The notes: generated by a model from the sequence alone, not told the origin. 64,000 nt of DNA from Staphylococcus lugdunensis (GCF_002901705.1 NZ_PPPV01000012.1:1194782-1258781); one strand, 5' to 3'. Numbered from the stretch's first letter, positions 1-9,331 are shown. Translations and numbers: made by a program.

Positions 1-758
1 TTCAAACAATTATTAAGCAATACTTCTCCTCCACGACTAACTGGGTGAAAATAGATTTGCCAATACATTTGGTAACGACTCATAATAAAATTCTCAACAG
101 CATGCATACCACTTTCTTTAATTAGTACTTCATCCTTAGAAGGTCGCATTAATCTCAATATCCGTTCCATATCAAACGTGCCATAAGATACGCCTGTAAA
201 ATAAGCATCACGTTGTAAATAATCCATTCTATCTGCATCAATTTGTGATGAAATCATTGAAATCACGAGCTTATTATTATGCGTCTTATTAATAACATCT
301 GCAACTTCTTGTGGGAAGGTATCCGAAACGCGACTTAACACTTCGTTTACTTCTGTATCTCCAACAATAATTGCTTGAGTAAAGGCTTCATGATCAGTAT
401 TGAAAATTTTTTCAAAGCTATGTGAAAATGGTCCATGTCCTAAATCATGGAGTAGCGCAGCACATAAAGCGAGTGGTCTGTCACTGTTATCCCACGCTTC
501 ACGCCCGTTAAATGACTCATCAATAAGACGTCTGACGATTTCATAAACACCTAAAGAATGACCGAAACGACTATGTTCGGCTGTATGAAAAGATAAATAC
601 AACGTTCCAAGTTGTTTAATACGTCGTAAGCGTTGAAATTCCTTCGTTTTGATTAAGTCCCAAATCAGTTGATCTTTGACATGTATATATCTGTGTATAG
701 GGTCTTTAAACACCTTTTCTTCTGCTAACTTTTTTGTCGCGTATGATGATAAATTCAA
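1..758 (-). CDS. HD-domain phosphohydrolase (dGTPase-like), 5' part only
   Basis: The first 252 codons are visible; the gene runs off the left edge. It starts at a TTG (758) preceded by AAGGAGG six bases upstream. The translation begins MNLSSYATKKLAEEKVF and carries the HD-superfamily metal ligands: H67 in RFGHSLG, H104-D105 in ALLHDLGHGPFSH, and a later SQIDADRMDYL segment. This arrangement is typical of dGTP triphosphohydrolase-like HD proteins (YwfO type), which cleave dNTPs or related nucleotides in the cytoplasm. The exact substrate cannot be read from sequence. Family assignment is firm, function is inferred. Confidence 0.85.
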   Translation of the reverse strand, partial: MNLSSYATKKLAEEKVFKDPIHRYIHVKDQLIWDLIKTKEFQRLRRIKQLGTLYLSFHTAEHSRFGHSLGVYEIVRRLIDESFNGREAWDNSDRPLALCAALLHDLGHGPFSHSFEKIFNTDHEAFTQAIIVGDTEVNEVLSRVSDTFPQEVADVINKTHNNKLVISMISSQIDADRMDYLQRDAYFTGVSYGTFDMERILRLMRPSKDEVLIKESGMHAVENFIMSRYQMYWQIYFHPVSRGGEVLLNNCL

Positions 759-823
759 AGTTATCCTCCTTTTGAGGCTTGAAATATCATGAATCATGTT
801 GCTGTCTGCTGTGCAAAACGAAG

Positions 824-1303
824 CTATTTTATTTCCTTTTTCATTAAAGCTAAATCCATATGTTCGCCATACATTTCTGGCTGATACGAACGCACGATTT
901 CAAAGCCATGATTTTGATAATATTCAATACCTTTAGCATTTTTATTGTCTACTTCTAAATATACTGTATCGTACTGACCTTTAAATGTTTCTATACCTTT
1001 ATTTAATAAACTTGTGCCGTATCCTTTATGCTGTGCTTCAGGATGCACATAATGGGCAGATAAAAATAGTTCTTTACCATAAATAAAGTTGGCAAATCCT
1101 ACAATAATCCCTTCTTCTTCAGCAACTAAAAATAATTGTTCTTTTAAACGTTTCGCTAAATGTTGCTCATTATAAGAAGCTGCCAATAGTTCGTTGACTG
1201 TTGATGCAGCATAAATTGCTAAATACGTGTTATACCAAGCTTTTGTAGCAACATCTCGAATGGCTACTGCATCTTGCTCAGTCGCTTTTCTAACTCTATA
1301 CAT
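824..1303 (-). CDS. GNAT family N-acetyltransferase
   Basis: A 159-residue GCN5-related acetyltransferase. The acetyl-CoA pyrophosphate loop is visible as VHPEAQHKGYGTSLL around residues 86-100, after the beta-strand LFLSAHYV, and the C-terminal half has the usual YYQNHGFEIV strand. Such proteins transfer an acetyl group from acetyl-CoA to an amine on a small molecule or protein; the acceptor is unknown. The stop lies about 65 bases from the TTG start of the HD-domain gene on the same strand, so the two could be cotranscribed. Confidence 0.85.
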   Translation of the reverse strand: MYRVRKATEQDAVAIRDVATKAWYNTYLAIYAASTVNELLAASYNEQHLAKRLKEQLFLVAEEEGIIVGFANFIYGKELFLSAHYVHPEAQHKGYGTSLLNKGIETFKGQYDTVYLEVDNKNAKGIEYYQNHGFEIVRSYQPEMYGEHMDLALMKKEIK

Positions 1304-1488
1304 GCCTGTCTCTCCTGACCGTTAATGAAGTAATAATAGTTGCATTATATCACATTTTGAGTTATTCATATCATTATTATAGATATGAGACTTAAGCCAT
1401 TAACTTTTTAGAAATGTTACCCTAGAATATCTCTTTAAAATTTAAAAATCACGCATTTAAAAGATAGCTTATCATCCAACTTGCTAGC

Positions 1489-2037
1489 TTATATCTTATT
1501 ACTAAATGCTTGATTCCATTCTGTTGCTCTATCTAATGCTAGTTTATCTTTCATAATATCTCCGGGACGTTCGGCTGTACCAATAATGTATCCTGATAAC
1601 TCTGCTTTTACAAAATCTAAACTATATTTCATTTGTGTAATACATGGTTTAGCTTTTACTTTAGGTACATCTCCACCTACTAAAATCAAACGAAAATCAA
1701 TTTGGGACATACGCATTTTAAAATCTTTGTATTGTGGATCTATAAGTGTTTCTGACCAATGATCGATAAATGCCTTTAATGAAGCTGAAACACTATACCA
1801 ATATACGGGTGATGCAAAAATAACCACATCACTTGCTAACACTTGGTCAATAAGTGCTTTATAATCATCATAATAAGAAGTGATTTCTCCCTTATCATGT
1901 CTAGCATCTCTAACTGGATTTAGCTGATATGTTGTCAAATCTATCCAGTTATATTCAAGTCCTTGTAATGCATATTTTGTTAATTGTGCCGTATTACCAT
2001 CAGGACGACTTCCTCCAAATAACACTGTAATCATCAT
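1489..2037 (-). CDS. flavodoxin-fold NAD(P)H-dependent oxidoreductase
   Basis: A 182-residue protein of the NADPH-dependent FMN reductase / flavodoxin-like family. The N-terminal GGSRPDGNTAQL loop binds the FMN phosphate and FASPVYWYSVSASLKAFIDHW is the usual flavin-edge segment (shown in pieces: FASPVYWY, then SASLKAF). The start is placed at the second in-frame ATG (2037), seven bases after AGGAG; the ATG at 2043 sits directly on the ribosome-binding site. The likely role is reduction of quinones, azo compounds or free flavin. The substrate is unknown. Confidence 0.8.
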   Translation of the reverse strand: MMITVLFGGSRPDGNTAQLTKYALQGLEYNWIDLTTYQLNPVRDARHDKGEITSYYDDYKALIDQVLASDVVIFASPVYWYSVSASLKAFIDHWSETLIDPQYKDFKMRMSQIDFRLILVGGDVPKVKAKPCITQMKYSLDFVKAELSGYIIGTAERPGDIMKDKLALDRATEWNQAFSNKI

Positions 2038-2157
2038 ACTCATTCTCCTTTAATTCATAATATCATTATTATTTATGATGCCAATCTTGACATTGTTCTT
2101 AATACCCATTCTTCTTACTTTCAAGTTCTATAAATACACATTAACATACTCAATATA

Positions 2158-2204
2158 AAAAAAGACTTCTGACACTTATATAAACGTTATCAGAAATCTT
2201 TTTA
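2158..2204 (-). terminator. terminator after the aldo/keto reductase gene
   Basis: Stem AAAGACTTCTGA / TCAGAAATCTTT with one mismatch, followed on the minus strand by a T-run. It lies just past the stop of the aldo/keto reductase. A-run and T-run flank both sides, so it may act in both directions. Confidence 0.7.
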
Positions 2205-2219
2205 CTTATTATTAAGACA

Positions 2220-3158
2220 TTATTTTTCTATTGGAAATAATTGTTCAATCGTCTCAATATCTTTGTCCGTCAATGTAAGCTGTGCTGCTGCAATATTTTC
2301 TTTAACCTGTTCAACTCGTTTAGCTCCAGGTATAACGACATCCAAGGCTGGTCTTGTTAAATAAAAGGCTAATACAATATTAGCTATTGATGTTTGATGC
2401 GCTTCCGCAATTGGTTTTAAAGCATTGACACGGCGGACATTATCTTTAAATGTTTCAGGTTGAAAATCCCGACGTGGAGCTCGGTGATCGTCAAATGTCA
2501 TATCTTCTGTGTATTTGCCAGCTAAAATGCCTGAAGCTAGCGGAAAATATGGAATAAATGTAATATTATTTTCAGCCGCATAAGCCATAATATCCTCATT
2601 TTCACGATGCAATAAATTATACTCTAATTGCACAACGTCGACATAACCATCTTTGTTGGCTTCTTTAAGTTGTTCTAAAGTAAAGTTAGACACGCCAATC
2701 GCCCTAATCTTTCCTGCTTCTTTCAATTCTTGCAATGCAGCAACAGCTTGATCTTTAGGCGTTGATTCATCCGGAAAATGTATATAATATAAATCAATAT
2801 AATCTACTTGTAAACGCGCAAGACTCTCTTCTACTTGTGACTTTAAAAATGCCGGTTCATTATTATGATAAACTTTACCGTCTTCATTTATGACATGAGA
2901 TCCCTTGGTTGCCACTTGAACTTGCTCTCTTGGATATTCTTTAAGTACTTGACCTACAAGTTCTTCGGAACGTTTAGGTCCGTAAATGAAAGCTGTATCA
3001 ATTAATGTAATACCATTATCAATTGCTTCACGTACAACTTGTTTACCTTGTTCTTCATCTAAATTAGGATATAGATTGTGTCCACCAACTGCATTGGCAC
3101 CTAACGCAATAGGGTAAACATCAACATTTGATTTGCCTAATTGTACTTTAGTGGTCAA
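2220..3158 (-). CDS. aldo/keto reductase
   Basis: A 312-residue NADPH-dependent aldo/keto reductase with a (beta/alpha)8 barrel. The catalytic tetrad is visible: Asp in LIDTAFIYG, Tyr in the same segment, Lys in VATKGSH and His in YYIHFPD. The C-terminal [15 protein letters not shown] is the usual NADP 2'-phosphate binding stretch. Translation starts at TTG (3158), nine bases after AAGGAG; no ATG fits. It is divergent from hypR with about 150 bases between, so the hypR operator could affect it, but the site lies close to hypR and that is only a guess. Substrate unknown. Confidence 0.88.
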   Translation of the reverse strand: MTTKVQLGKSNVDVYPIALGANAVGGHNLYPNLDEEQGKQVVREAIDNGITLIDTAFIYGPKRSEELVGQVLKEYPREQVQVATKGSHVINEDGKVYHNNEPAFLKSQVEESLARLQVDYIDLYYIHFPDESTPKDQAVAALQELKEAGKIRAIGVSNFTLEQLKEANKDGYVDVVQLEYNLLHRENEDIMAYAAENNITFIPYFPLASGILAGKYTEDMTFDDHRAPRRDFQPETFKDNVRRVNALKPIAEAHQTSIANIVLAFYLTRPALDVVIPGAKRVEQVKENIAAAQLTLTDKDIETIEQLFPIEK

Positions 3159-3261
3159 AACAATACACTCCTTTAACTTTATCTATTTATTATTATTTAC
3201 CCACATCATGTAAAAACATTCCATACTTCTGCTCAATAAGACTAATAAGTTGACACATTGC

Positions 3262-3299
3262 TTAACATTTTATTTAATGTAACTATAATAGTTACATTA
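3262..3299 (+). promoter_or_regulatory. hypR promoter with HypR-type operator
   Basis: A perfect inverted repeat TAATGTAACTA-N3-TAGTTACATTA occupies 3275-3299. It overlaps a -10 box TATAAT (3284-3289), with a candidate -35 TTAACA (3262-3267) 16 bases upstream. In S. aureus, HypR is described as binding a 12-3-12 inverted repeat of closely related sequence (TAATTGTAACTA and its complement) in front of hypR-merA. The match in layout and sequence makes this the autoregulatory operator. Overlap with the -10 box fits repression by blocking RNA polymerase. Confidence 0.85.
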
Positions 3300-3312
3300 A
3301 GGTGGTGACATG

Positions 3313-3735
3313 ATGAACTTAGAATTTAACATTGCTGTACATGTCTTATGTTTTTTAGCAAAGCATAAAGATAAGCATTATAGTAGTACTGAATTAGCAG
3401 AATTGACGTGTTTAAATCCAGTACAACTCAGACGTGTAATGTCACAATTAAACAATAGTAATTATATACAAACAATTCGTGGTAAACATGGAGGATATCA
3501 AGCTAATCAACATACGGCTGCTATCACCCTAGCAGAACTTTATTCACAATTTGTTCTCGATAAAACACACACACAACGCTTATTCACAGGCAGTATCGAC
3601 AGTGATTGTATCATTTCAAATCAAATTGCCACTACCATGTCACACTATCGCGAACAAGAACAGCAACTGATTTTAAATTTTTATCGTGATAAGACAATCG
3701 ATGATGTGATTGAAGATATAATAAAGGAGGCATAA
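3313..3735 (+). CDS. hypR: Rrf2-family redox-sensing repressor HypR
   Basis: A 140-residue Rrf2-family winged-helix regulator, the first gene of an operon with merA. The start is put at the second of two adjacent ATGs. With that numbering Cys33 (LTCLNPVQLRR) and Cys99 (SIDSDC) fall at the positions of the two cysteines reported to form the intersubunit disulfide in S. aureus HypR under hypochlorite stress. There is no [2Fe-2S] three-cysteine cluster as in IscR. An additional Cys13 is present, and the third S. aureus cysteine (142 as recalled) is absent because the protein ends at 140. It likely represses hypR-merA until oxidised. Confidence 0.88.
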   Translation: MNLEFNIAVHVLCFLAKHKDKHYSSTELAELTCLNPVQLRRVMSQLNNSNYIQTIRGKHGGYQANQHTAAITLAELYSQFVLDKTHTQRLFTGSIDSDCIISNQIATTMSHYREQEQQLILNFYRDKTIDDVIEDIIKEA

Positions 3736-3739
3736 TGTT

Positions 3740-5062
3740 ATGACACATTATGATTTATTAATTATAGGTTTTGGAAAAGCAGGAAAAACGCTTGCAAAAT
3801 TTGCTGCGAATCAAGGGCAACGTGTCGCAGTAGTTGAACAATCTGCAAACATGTATGGCGGTACATGTATCAACATTGGTTGTATTCCTACAAAGACACT
3901 CATTCATGATGGACTTCATAACCGTTCATTTGCTGATGCTTTTGCAAGAAAAAATGAAGTCGTATCAGCATTAAATAAGAAAAATTATGGAAATTTAGCA
4001 AATGATACGCATATTGATGTTTTGGACTATAAAGCTACGTTCAAATCTAATACTGAAGTTAATTTAATTAATGCTCAAGGACAAGTTGAGCGTACCATTA
4101 GTGCAACAGATATTGTTATTAACACAGGTGCAAAAGCGCGTATTCCGAATATTAAAGGTGTAGATCGTGCCACGCGATTATATGACTCTACTGGCATTCA
4201 AAATCTCGCTACGCAACCTCAACAGTTAGTCATTGTTGGCGGTGGATACATCGCACTTGAATTTGCTTCACTATTCGCTAACTTAGGAACACATGTCTCT
4301 GTGCTTGAATCTAGTCAAACACTCATCCCAAATGAAGATCGTGAAATTGCTGAACTTATCATCCATGATTTAGAAAATAAAGGCGTCGAGATTCATACCG
4401 ATGTTGAAACATTTGAATTTATTGATAGTAATGATCATACAATAGTGAAAACATCTCAAGGAGATTTTGTAGCTGATGCCGTTCTTCTAGCTACTGGCCG
4501 TATTCCGAATACAGATTTAACCCTTGAAAATACAGATATTGAATTAGAAGAACATGGTGCTATCAAAGTGAATCCACATCTACAAACTACAGTACCGCAT
4601 ATATATGCTGCTGGAGATGTAAAGGGTGGACTACAATTTACGTATATTTCTCTAGATGACTTTAGAATATTGAAAGCTAAACTATTTGGTAATAAGGATA
4701 GAACAACAGAAAATCGTGGACAAATTCCTTATACCGTATTTATTGATCCGCCACTATCTCGAGTTGGTTTAACTGCTGCTCAAGCAGAGGCACGTCATTA
4801 TAACTATTTGGAAAACAAGCTAGCCGTTAATAACATTCCTCGTCATAAAATTAATAATGATCCTCGCGGCTTGTTTAAAGTAGTCATTAATAAGGACACA
4901 AATGAAATTTTAGGCGCAACGTTATACGGTAAGGAATCTGAAGAAATGATTAACCTTATTAAATTAGCTATGGATCAACACATACCTTATCAAGTATTAA
5001 GAGATAATATTTATACTCATCCAACAATGACAGAAGCATTCAATGATTTATTTAATTTATAA
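3740..5062 (+). CDS. merA: flavin-dependent disulfide reductase MerA (HypR regulon)
   Basis: A 440-residue pyridine nucleotide-disulfide oxidoreductase. The N-terminal FAD motif reads IIGFGKAGKTLA. The redox-active pair is Cys43/Cys48 in GGTCINIGCIPTK. The NADPH Rossmann motif is VIVGGGYIALEFASL near residue 160, followed by the second FAD motif IYAAGDVKGG and a C-terminal dimerisation domain with HPTMTEAF. It lacks the N-terminal heavy-metal domain and the C-terminal cysteine pair of true mercuric reductases. In S. aureus the orthologue protects against hypochlorite and allicin stress. It starts four bases after the hypR stop. Confidence 0.9.
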   Translation: MTHYDLLIIGFGKAGKTLAKFAANQGQRVAVVEQSANMYGGTCINIGCIPTKTLIHDGLHNRSFADAFARKNEVVSALNKKNYGNLANDTHIDVLDYKATFKSNTEVNLINAQGQVERTISATDIVINTGAKARIPNIKGVDRATRLYDSTGIQNLATQPQQLVIVGGGYIALEFASLFANLGTHVSVLESSQTLIPNEDREIAELIIHDLENKGVEIHTDVETFEFIDSNDHTIVKTSQGDFVADAVLLATGRIPNTDLTLENTDIELEEHGAIKVNPHLQTTVPHIYAAGDVKGGLQFTYISLDDFRILKAKLFGNKDRTTENRGQIPYTVFIDPPLSRVGLTAAQAEARHYNYLENKLAVNNIPRHKINNDPRGLFKVVINKDTNEILGATLYGKESEEMINLIKLAMDQHIPYQVLRDNIYTHPTMTEAFNDLFNL

Positions 5063-5097
5063 TAAAAACAGACTGGAACATAAATCCCAGAAAAATG

Positions 5098-5142
5098 GCA
5101 CTCAGATGAATTGAATTCAACTCAATCTGAGTGCTGATTTTT
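5098..5142 (+). terminator. terminator of hypR-merA
   Basis: Stem GCACTCAGAT (5098-5107) pairs with ATCTGAGTGC (5125-5134) and is followed by TGATTTTTTATT. It lies 35 bases after the merA stop. Confidence 0.85.
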
Positions 5143-5250
5143 TATTCAATACTACGTATTAACATGTAATTTCACCTTTAAATGCTTAAAAAATAAGGCA
5201 GTTTCGTATCATTTAATAAATACTACTAAACTAAATGAACGAGGTGCCTT

Positions 5251-5355
5251 ATGTATAATAATGATAACATGACGCAACATACGTTATTAATAGAAGCTTC
5301 AGTTTTAATCACTTCAAATTATATTGTAAAAATCATACCGAAGAAAAGATTTTAA
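5251..5355 (+). pseudogene. remnant of an IS1182/IS1272-type transposase (N-terminus)
   Basis: A 34-codon reading frame beginning MYNNDNMTQHTLLIEASV resembles, from memory, the start of IS1272-like transposases (MYKDYNMTQLTLPMETSVLIP...). It then diverges and stops at 5353. A GAGG ribosome-binding site precedes it. No further transposase sequence is seen before the DUF1450 gene, so only the left end of the element survives. The flanking region (5160-5250) probably belongs to the old element but no clean terminal inverted repeat could be paired. Confidence 0.6.
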
Positions 5356-5395
5356 CATTACAATTTTAATACTTTGTATTTATGTTCCAAATTGT

Positions 5396-5737
5396 TTATT
5401 TTGCAGCTTTGCGTTGTTCTAATTTTTCTTTTAGTTTTCGATCTTGCTCTTCTTTACGTCGTTTACGTTCTTCATTACGTTTTCTCAAGCGTTCTTCTTC
5501 TTCAGGGTTACGTGGTTTTTTTAATTGTTTTACCACTTTCTCCATCAATTCGTCTTCTGTCAATGCTGCTAACGGTCTATTATTAACAAATGCAAAGGTT
5601 TTTCGTCGGCCTGGGCCACAATATGACTGGCATCCAATCTCAATCTCTGCATCTGGATCAAGTTTTTCTAATTTTTTCTTTAGCGACTTCATATTAACTG
5701 CCTGACATTCATCACAAATTAAAAATTTGTTTTTCAT
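5396..5737 (-). CDS. DUF1450 (YuzB-like) small cysteine protein
   Basis: A 113-residue cytoplasmic protein. The N-terminal 60 residues hold CDECQ and CQSYCGPG cysteine motifs and a [11 protein letters not shown] strand, as in the thioredoxin-like DUF1450 family. The C-terminal half is a very charged, Lys/Arg/Glu-rich helix ([20 protein letters not shown]) absent from the shortest family members. ATG at 5737 is chosen because AAAGGTGG lies seven bases upstream; the GTG at 5749 would overlap that site. Function is unknown; a redox or iron-sulfur role is only suggested by the cysteines. Confidence 0.8.
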   Translation of the reverse strand: MKNKFLICDECQAVNMKSLKKKLEKLDPDAEIEIGCQSYCGPGRRKTFAFVNNRPLAALTEDELMEKVVKQLKKPRNPEEEERLRKRNEERKRRKEEQDRKLKEKLEQRKAAK

Positions 5738-5854
5738 TGTGTCACCCACCTTTACTTCGCATTCATATTTAACTCTATTTATTTTACTCTATTGAGAGAA
5801 AATTTCAAGCTGTTCTCTTTAGACACATCATCACATTATTACATTATATTTCAA

Positions 5855-5892
5855 AAAGAAAAACAACCTCTTCATTAAATTCAAAAGGTTGT
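5855..5892 (-). terminator. terminator of the mevalonate operon
   Basis: ACAACCT (5863-5869) pairs with AGGTTGT (5886-5892). On the minus strand the stem is followed by a T-rich stretch. It lies just past the mvaK2 stop. Confidence 0.75.
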
Positions 5893-5902
5893 CACATCTG
5901 AT

Positions 5903-6979
5903 TTACTGTCCATGATATATTTTGAAAGGTAACGGTTTAATGCCATCATGCGCCCATGCTTCATATATTTTGTGTTTATCAACGTTCGTATCAATAATCG
6001 CTATGCCGCAATCGCCGCCACCTGCACCAGACGTTTTAGCTGCGCCACCATGGGCTTCTGCAATATCACATAACCGTTTTAATTTATTTGTTTCGATATC
6101 TACAGATGCTGCATCATCCATTTTACGTATCACTTTACGATTTTGGCGAATCATTTTCTGAACACCTTTAATATTATTCATCTTAAAGGCATTGATTAAT
6201 TGTTCAACACACAAATGTGATTGCTCAATAAAATCACCGTAAAATGCTGGATCTGATTTTAAACGTTTCACTTCACTAACTAAATGTGGTGAAGATGCTG
6301 GAGATCCTGTCCATCCGATAATAACTTCCATATTTTCAGGTGCTTGTAAAGGCTCAATATGCAAGCCAGGCCAGTTCTTTTCTAGAACATCACTTACATG
6401 GCCTTCTTCCATTTGTTGCTTCACCCAATCATGATCAAAGGTACTATAGGCTAACCAACCACTGTAAACACTAACAGCTATATCACCACAAGAACTTAAA
6501 CTTTGTAATTTCATATTTGCAATAACAGCTAATTTATAGATATATAAATTAGATAACTGCATATCATAAAATTTATTGAGTGCTTTAACTACAGATACTA
6601 ATACTGCAGCACTTGAACCTAAACCATATTTCTGACCTGATTCATCTGCAAGATTACTATCAATAGTTAAATGAAAATGCTCAAGCTTAATATCACAGCT
6701 TCTAGCATATTGCTCAAAAACTTCAATTGCAGTGACAACATATTTCAACTGTTTCGCTGCATGTGTATCAGAAATTTCAATTTGATTATCATTACGATTA
6801 TATGATACTGGATCATGATGCAGCGTTTTAGAATGAATAGTTCCAACAACTTCATTAGAAGCTTTAATTGTAGCTGTGACAAAACGATTCACTGCAATCA
6901 AAACGGATTTATAACCCGGTTCAGTAACGGCATATTCACCTGCAATATAAAGTTTTCCGGGAGCTTTCACACGAATCAT
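5903..6979 (-). CDS. mvaK2: phosphomevalonate kinase
   Basis: A 358-residue GHMP kinase, the third gene of the mevalonate operon. It phosphorylates 5-phosphomevalonate to 5-diphosphomevalonate with ATP, for isoprenoid (undecaprenyl, menaquinone side chain) synthesis. Visible motifs are the N-terminal VKAPGKLYIAGEYAV, the ATP loop GQKYGLGSSAAVLVSV near residues 116-131 and the C-terminal KTSGAGGGDCGIAI. Length equals the S. aureus enzyme as recalled. It starts 12 bases after the mvaD stop. Confidence 0.95.
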   Translation of the reverse strand: MIRVKAPGKLYIAGEYAVTEPGYKSVLIAVNRFVTATIKASNEVVGTIHSKTLHHDPVSYNRNDNQIEISDTHAAKQLKYVVTAIEVFEQYARSCDIKLEHFHLTIDSNLADESGQKYGLGSSAAVLVSVVKALNKFYDMQLSNLYIYKLAVIANMKLQSLSSCGDIAVSVYSGWLAYSTFDHDWVKQQMEEGHVSDVLEKNWPGLHIEPLQAPENMEVIIGWTGSPASSPHLVSEVKRLKSDPAFYGDFIEQSHLCVEQLINAFKMNNIKGVQKMIRQNRKVIRKMDDAASVDIETNKLKRLCDIAEAHGGAAKTSGAGGGDCGIAIIDTNVDKHKIYEAWAHDGIKPLPFKIYHGQ

Positions 6980-6991
6980 TTTATCTCTTCC

Positions 6992-7975
6992 TTACTTAAT
7001 AATTTCGACGCCTGATGAAATGATGTCACTCGACATAATCTGTGATGTTTCAAATGTTTCTTCAAAAGCTGATTGAACAGCTTGTAGATTTTTCTTTTCA
7101 ACAATGACTTTGACATTGGGCCCTGCATCCATAGTGAAGTAACAGGGAATACCATTTTCACGACATTGGTGAACAATTTCCATAGCCAAATAGCTTTCTG
7201 GTACTAAATAGGTAAAAGGTGGCTGCGCCCCTAAATTTGTTGCATGCATACGTAATCCATTAGCTTCAATTGTTTCACCAAACCGTTGAAAATCTTTGGT
7301 TTTGATCGCTGCTTTTGCATCTGCTAAATCTTGCTCTACATAATCTAACCAATATTGATAAAAACGCGATGTTTCTTTAGTCAGCGACATGCCCGCTCGA
7401 CTAGAAACTTTTTTAGATTGTTTGTTAATAACAATAAAGATCATGGCCAAATCCTTTTCCCAATCTTTGGCATCGATTTGTTCAGCATATGATGTTAAGT
7501 CATCATAGCCTTTATGCCATTCAACAAATCCACCAAAAATACTGCGACTTGCCGAACCAGAACCACGACGTGCCAATCTCGATAAATCTTTATCTGTCAT
7601 TTGTAATTCTAAGGCTTCATTACAAGCGGCGGCCAAAGCAGCATAAGCACTTGCAGATGAGGCTAAACCGGCAGCTGTTGGCACATGATTTGTACTTTCA
7701 ATAAGGGCATGCATTGTTATTCCCGCTTTGGCTCTAACAATATCCATAAAACGTTGAATTTTTTGGTTTTCTGTCGCGCTAACATGTTCACCATTTAAAA
7801 TAAGCTGATCTGAATTATAACTATGATTAAATGTCACTTGTGTTTCAGTATAAAAACGTTCTAACGTAACAGATAAACTATTATTCATTGGGATGATTAA
7901 TGCTTCATCTTTTTTTCCCCAATATTTTATAACAGCAATATTTGTATGTGCGCGTGCTTTGCCACTTTTTACCAA
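6992..7975 (-). CDS. mvaD: diphosphomevalonate decarboxylase
   Basis: A 327-residue GHMP-superfamily enzyme converting 5-diphosphomevalonate to isopentenyl diphosphate with ATP and loss of CO2. The N-terminal ARAHTNIAVIKYWGKKDE is characteristic, the ATP loop is VPTAAGLASSASAYAAL near residues 99-115, and RRGSGSASRSIFGGF supplies the conserved serine/arginine segment. The C-terminal FTMDAGPNVKVIVE holds the catalytic-base aspartate region. It is the middle gene of the operon, starting four bases after the mvaK1 stop. Confidence 0.95.
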   Translation of the reverse strand: MVKSGKARAHTNIAVIKYWGKKDEALIIPMNNSLSVTLERFYTETQVTFNHSYNSDQLILNGEHVSATENQKIQRFMDIVRAKAGITMHALIESTNHVPTAAGLASSASAYAALAAACNEALELQMTDKDLSRLARRGSGSASRSIFGGFVEWHKGYDDLTSYAEQIDAKDWEKDLAMIFIVINKQSKKVSSRAGMSLTKETSRFYQYWLDYVEQDLADAKAAIKTKDFQRFGETIEANGLRMHATNLGAQPPFTYLVPESYLAMEIVHQCRENGIPCYFTMDAGPNVKVIVEKKNLQAVQSAFEETFETSQIMSSDIISSGVEIIK

Positions 7976-7979
7976 CGCC

Positions 7980-8903
7980 CTAACCTCCTAAATATTCAAT
8001 CCAAGTATGCTCAGCCCCAGCCTTTTCTGCAGCTGATACTACACGTTTCGCGGTATTCAGGTCTTCTGCTAAAATCAGCATGCTTCCACCACGACCCCCA
8101 CCAGTTAATTTACCAGCAACTGCACCATTTTGTTGCGCCGTCTTCAAAAATAGTTCTATTTTGTCATGACTCACTGTTAATGTTCTTAAGTCTTCTTGAC
8201 ATTGATTAAATATCTCAGCTAATTGTTGAAAACTATGGTGTTCAATTGCATCGCTTGCTTGATGTACTAACTGACCTATATGCGTTATTTTATCCATATA
8301 ATAAGCATCATTATTACATAAACGATGAACGTCCTCGACTGCTTGTTTCGTTGATCCTTTCACACCAGTATCAATAACAACCATATAGCCATCCAATTGT
8401 AAAGTTTTTAAATGTTCAACTTTACCTTGCTGATACCATACCGGTTTATTACTAATAATCGTTTGTGTGTCAATGCCACTTGGCTTACCATGGGCAATAC
8501 GTTCAGCCCAATTGGCATAGGTTAAAAGGTCGTCATCAGATAAAGGAATACCTAAATAGTCATAGCTTGCTCTAACAAATGCAACTGCAACAGCAGCACT
8601 TGAACCTAATCCACGTGATGGGGGCAAATTGGCTTTAATTTTAACCAATAGTGGATCTTCTATGTGATGTTTATCCACAAAACGGGTAACGATGGACTTT
8701 AAATGTTCTGGCGCATCATATAAAGGCCCATCATAGACATCACTTTGAATCGCAGAGTAATTTCCTTTTTCTAAGCTTTCTATTAAAATTTTAACCTTTC
8801 CAGCGTTAAACGGAATCGCAATGGCTGGTTGTCCAAATGTTACTGCATGTTCACCTATTAAGATAATCTTACCAGTCGATTCACCATATCCTCGTCGCGT
8901 CAT
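7980..8903 (-). CDS. mvaK1: mevalonate kinase
   Basis: A 307-residue GHMP kinase that phosphorylates mevalonate, the first gene of the mvaK1-mvaD-mvaK2 operon. The substrate strand GKIILIGEHAVTFGQPAI (E18, H19) and the ATP loop PPSRGLGSSAAVAVAF (residues 94-109) are intact. The C-terminal AGKLTGGGRGGSML is the third GHMP motif. The gene order kinase–decarboxylase–phosphokinase and tight spacing are those of staphylococci. Confidence 0.95.
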   Translation of the reverse strand: MTRRGYGESTGKIILIGEHAVTFGQPAIAIPFNAGKVKILIESLEKGNYSAIQSDVYDGPLYDAPEHLKSIVTRFVDKHHIEDPLLVKIKANLPPSRGLGSSAAVAVAFVRASYDYLGIPLSDDDLLTYANWAERIAHGKPSGIDTQTIISNKPVWYQQGKVEHLKTLQLDGYMVVIDTGVKGSTKQAVEDVHRLCNNDAYYMDKITHIGQLVHQASDAIEHHSFQQLAEIFNQCQEDLRTLTVSHDKIELFLKTAQQNGAVAGKLTGGGRGGSMLILAEDLNTAKRVVSAAEKAGAEHTWIEYLGG

Positions 8904-9289
8904 GTTAGCTCACCTTTAGTCTTTTTTCTATTTACTTATTTGCAATTAAAAAACGCGAAGCTCGAAATCTTCACATTCTATCTTTTGCTTTATTCAACTT
9001 ATTATTTTATCGAACTTTGTCACGTTTCCGCTACAATTATGTCATAAAACTTTGTTTTTATAGTAGACTAATACCACAAAAATGTAAAATAACAATTATC
9101 ATTCGTTGCACAACACTTAAATAGTATATAGCGATTGTATTTTTGTTTCAAAAATTTAACTTACTCTACCTTAAATCTTGATTTTATAAACATTTATAGT
9201 CTTAATTTCATATTCTTTATTTTCTACCTAACCCATCATACTACAATTTCAATTTAAATGTGCACGTTATTTGTATCAAAATTAAAAAA
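8904..9289. other. gene-free stretch upstream of mvaK1
   Basis: About 385 bases of very A+T-rich sequence between the lipL terminator and mvaK1. It must contain the mevalonate operon promoter on the minus strand, but several TATAAT-like boxes compete and none can be chosen with confidence. No coding frame with a ribosome-binding site and no clear repeat were seen. Confidence 0.5.
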
Positions 9290-9331
9290 CATCCTAAATC
9301 ATTGTAGATAATCATACAATGATTCAGGATG
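9290..9331 (-). terminator. terminator of pta-lipL
   Basis: A 17-base arm CATCCTAAATCATTGTA pairs with TACAATGATTCAGGATG with one mismatch. On the minus strand it is followed by TTTTTTAATTTTGAT. It directly follows the lipL stop. Confidence 0.9.

Noticed and set aside
3740..5062. Calling merA a mercuric reductase
   Set aside because: It lacks the heavy-metal-associated domain and the C-terminal vicinal cysteines required for Hg(II) transfer.
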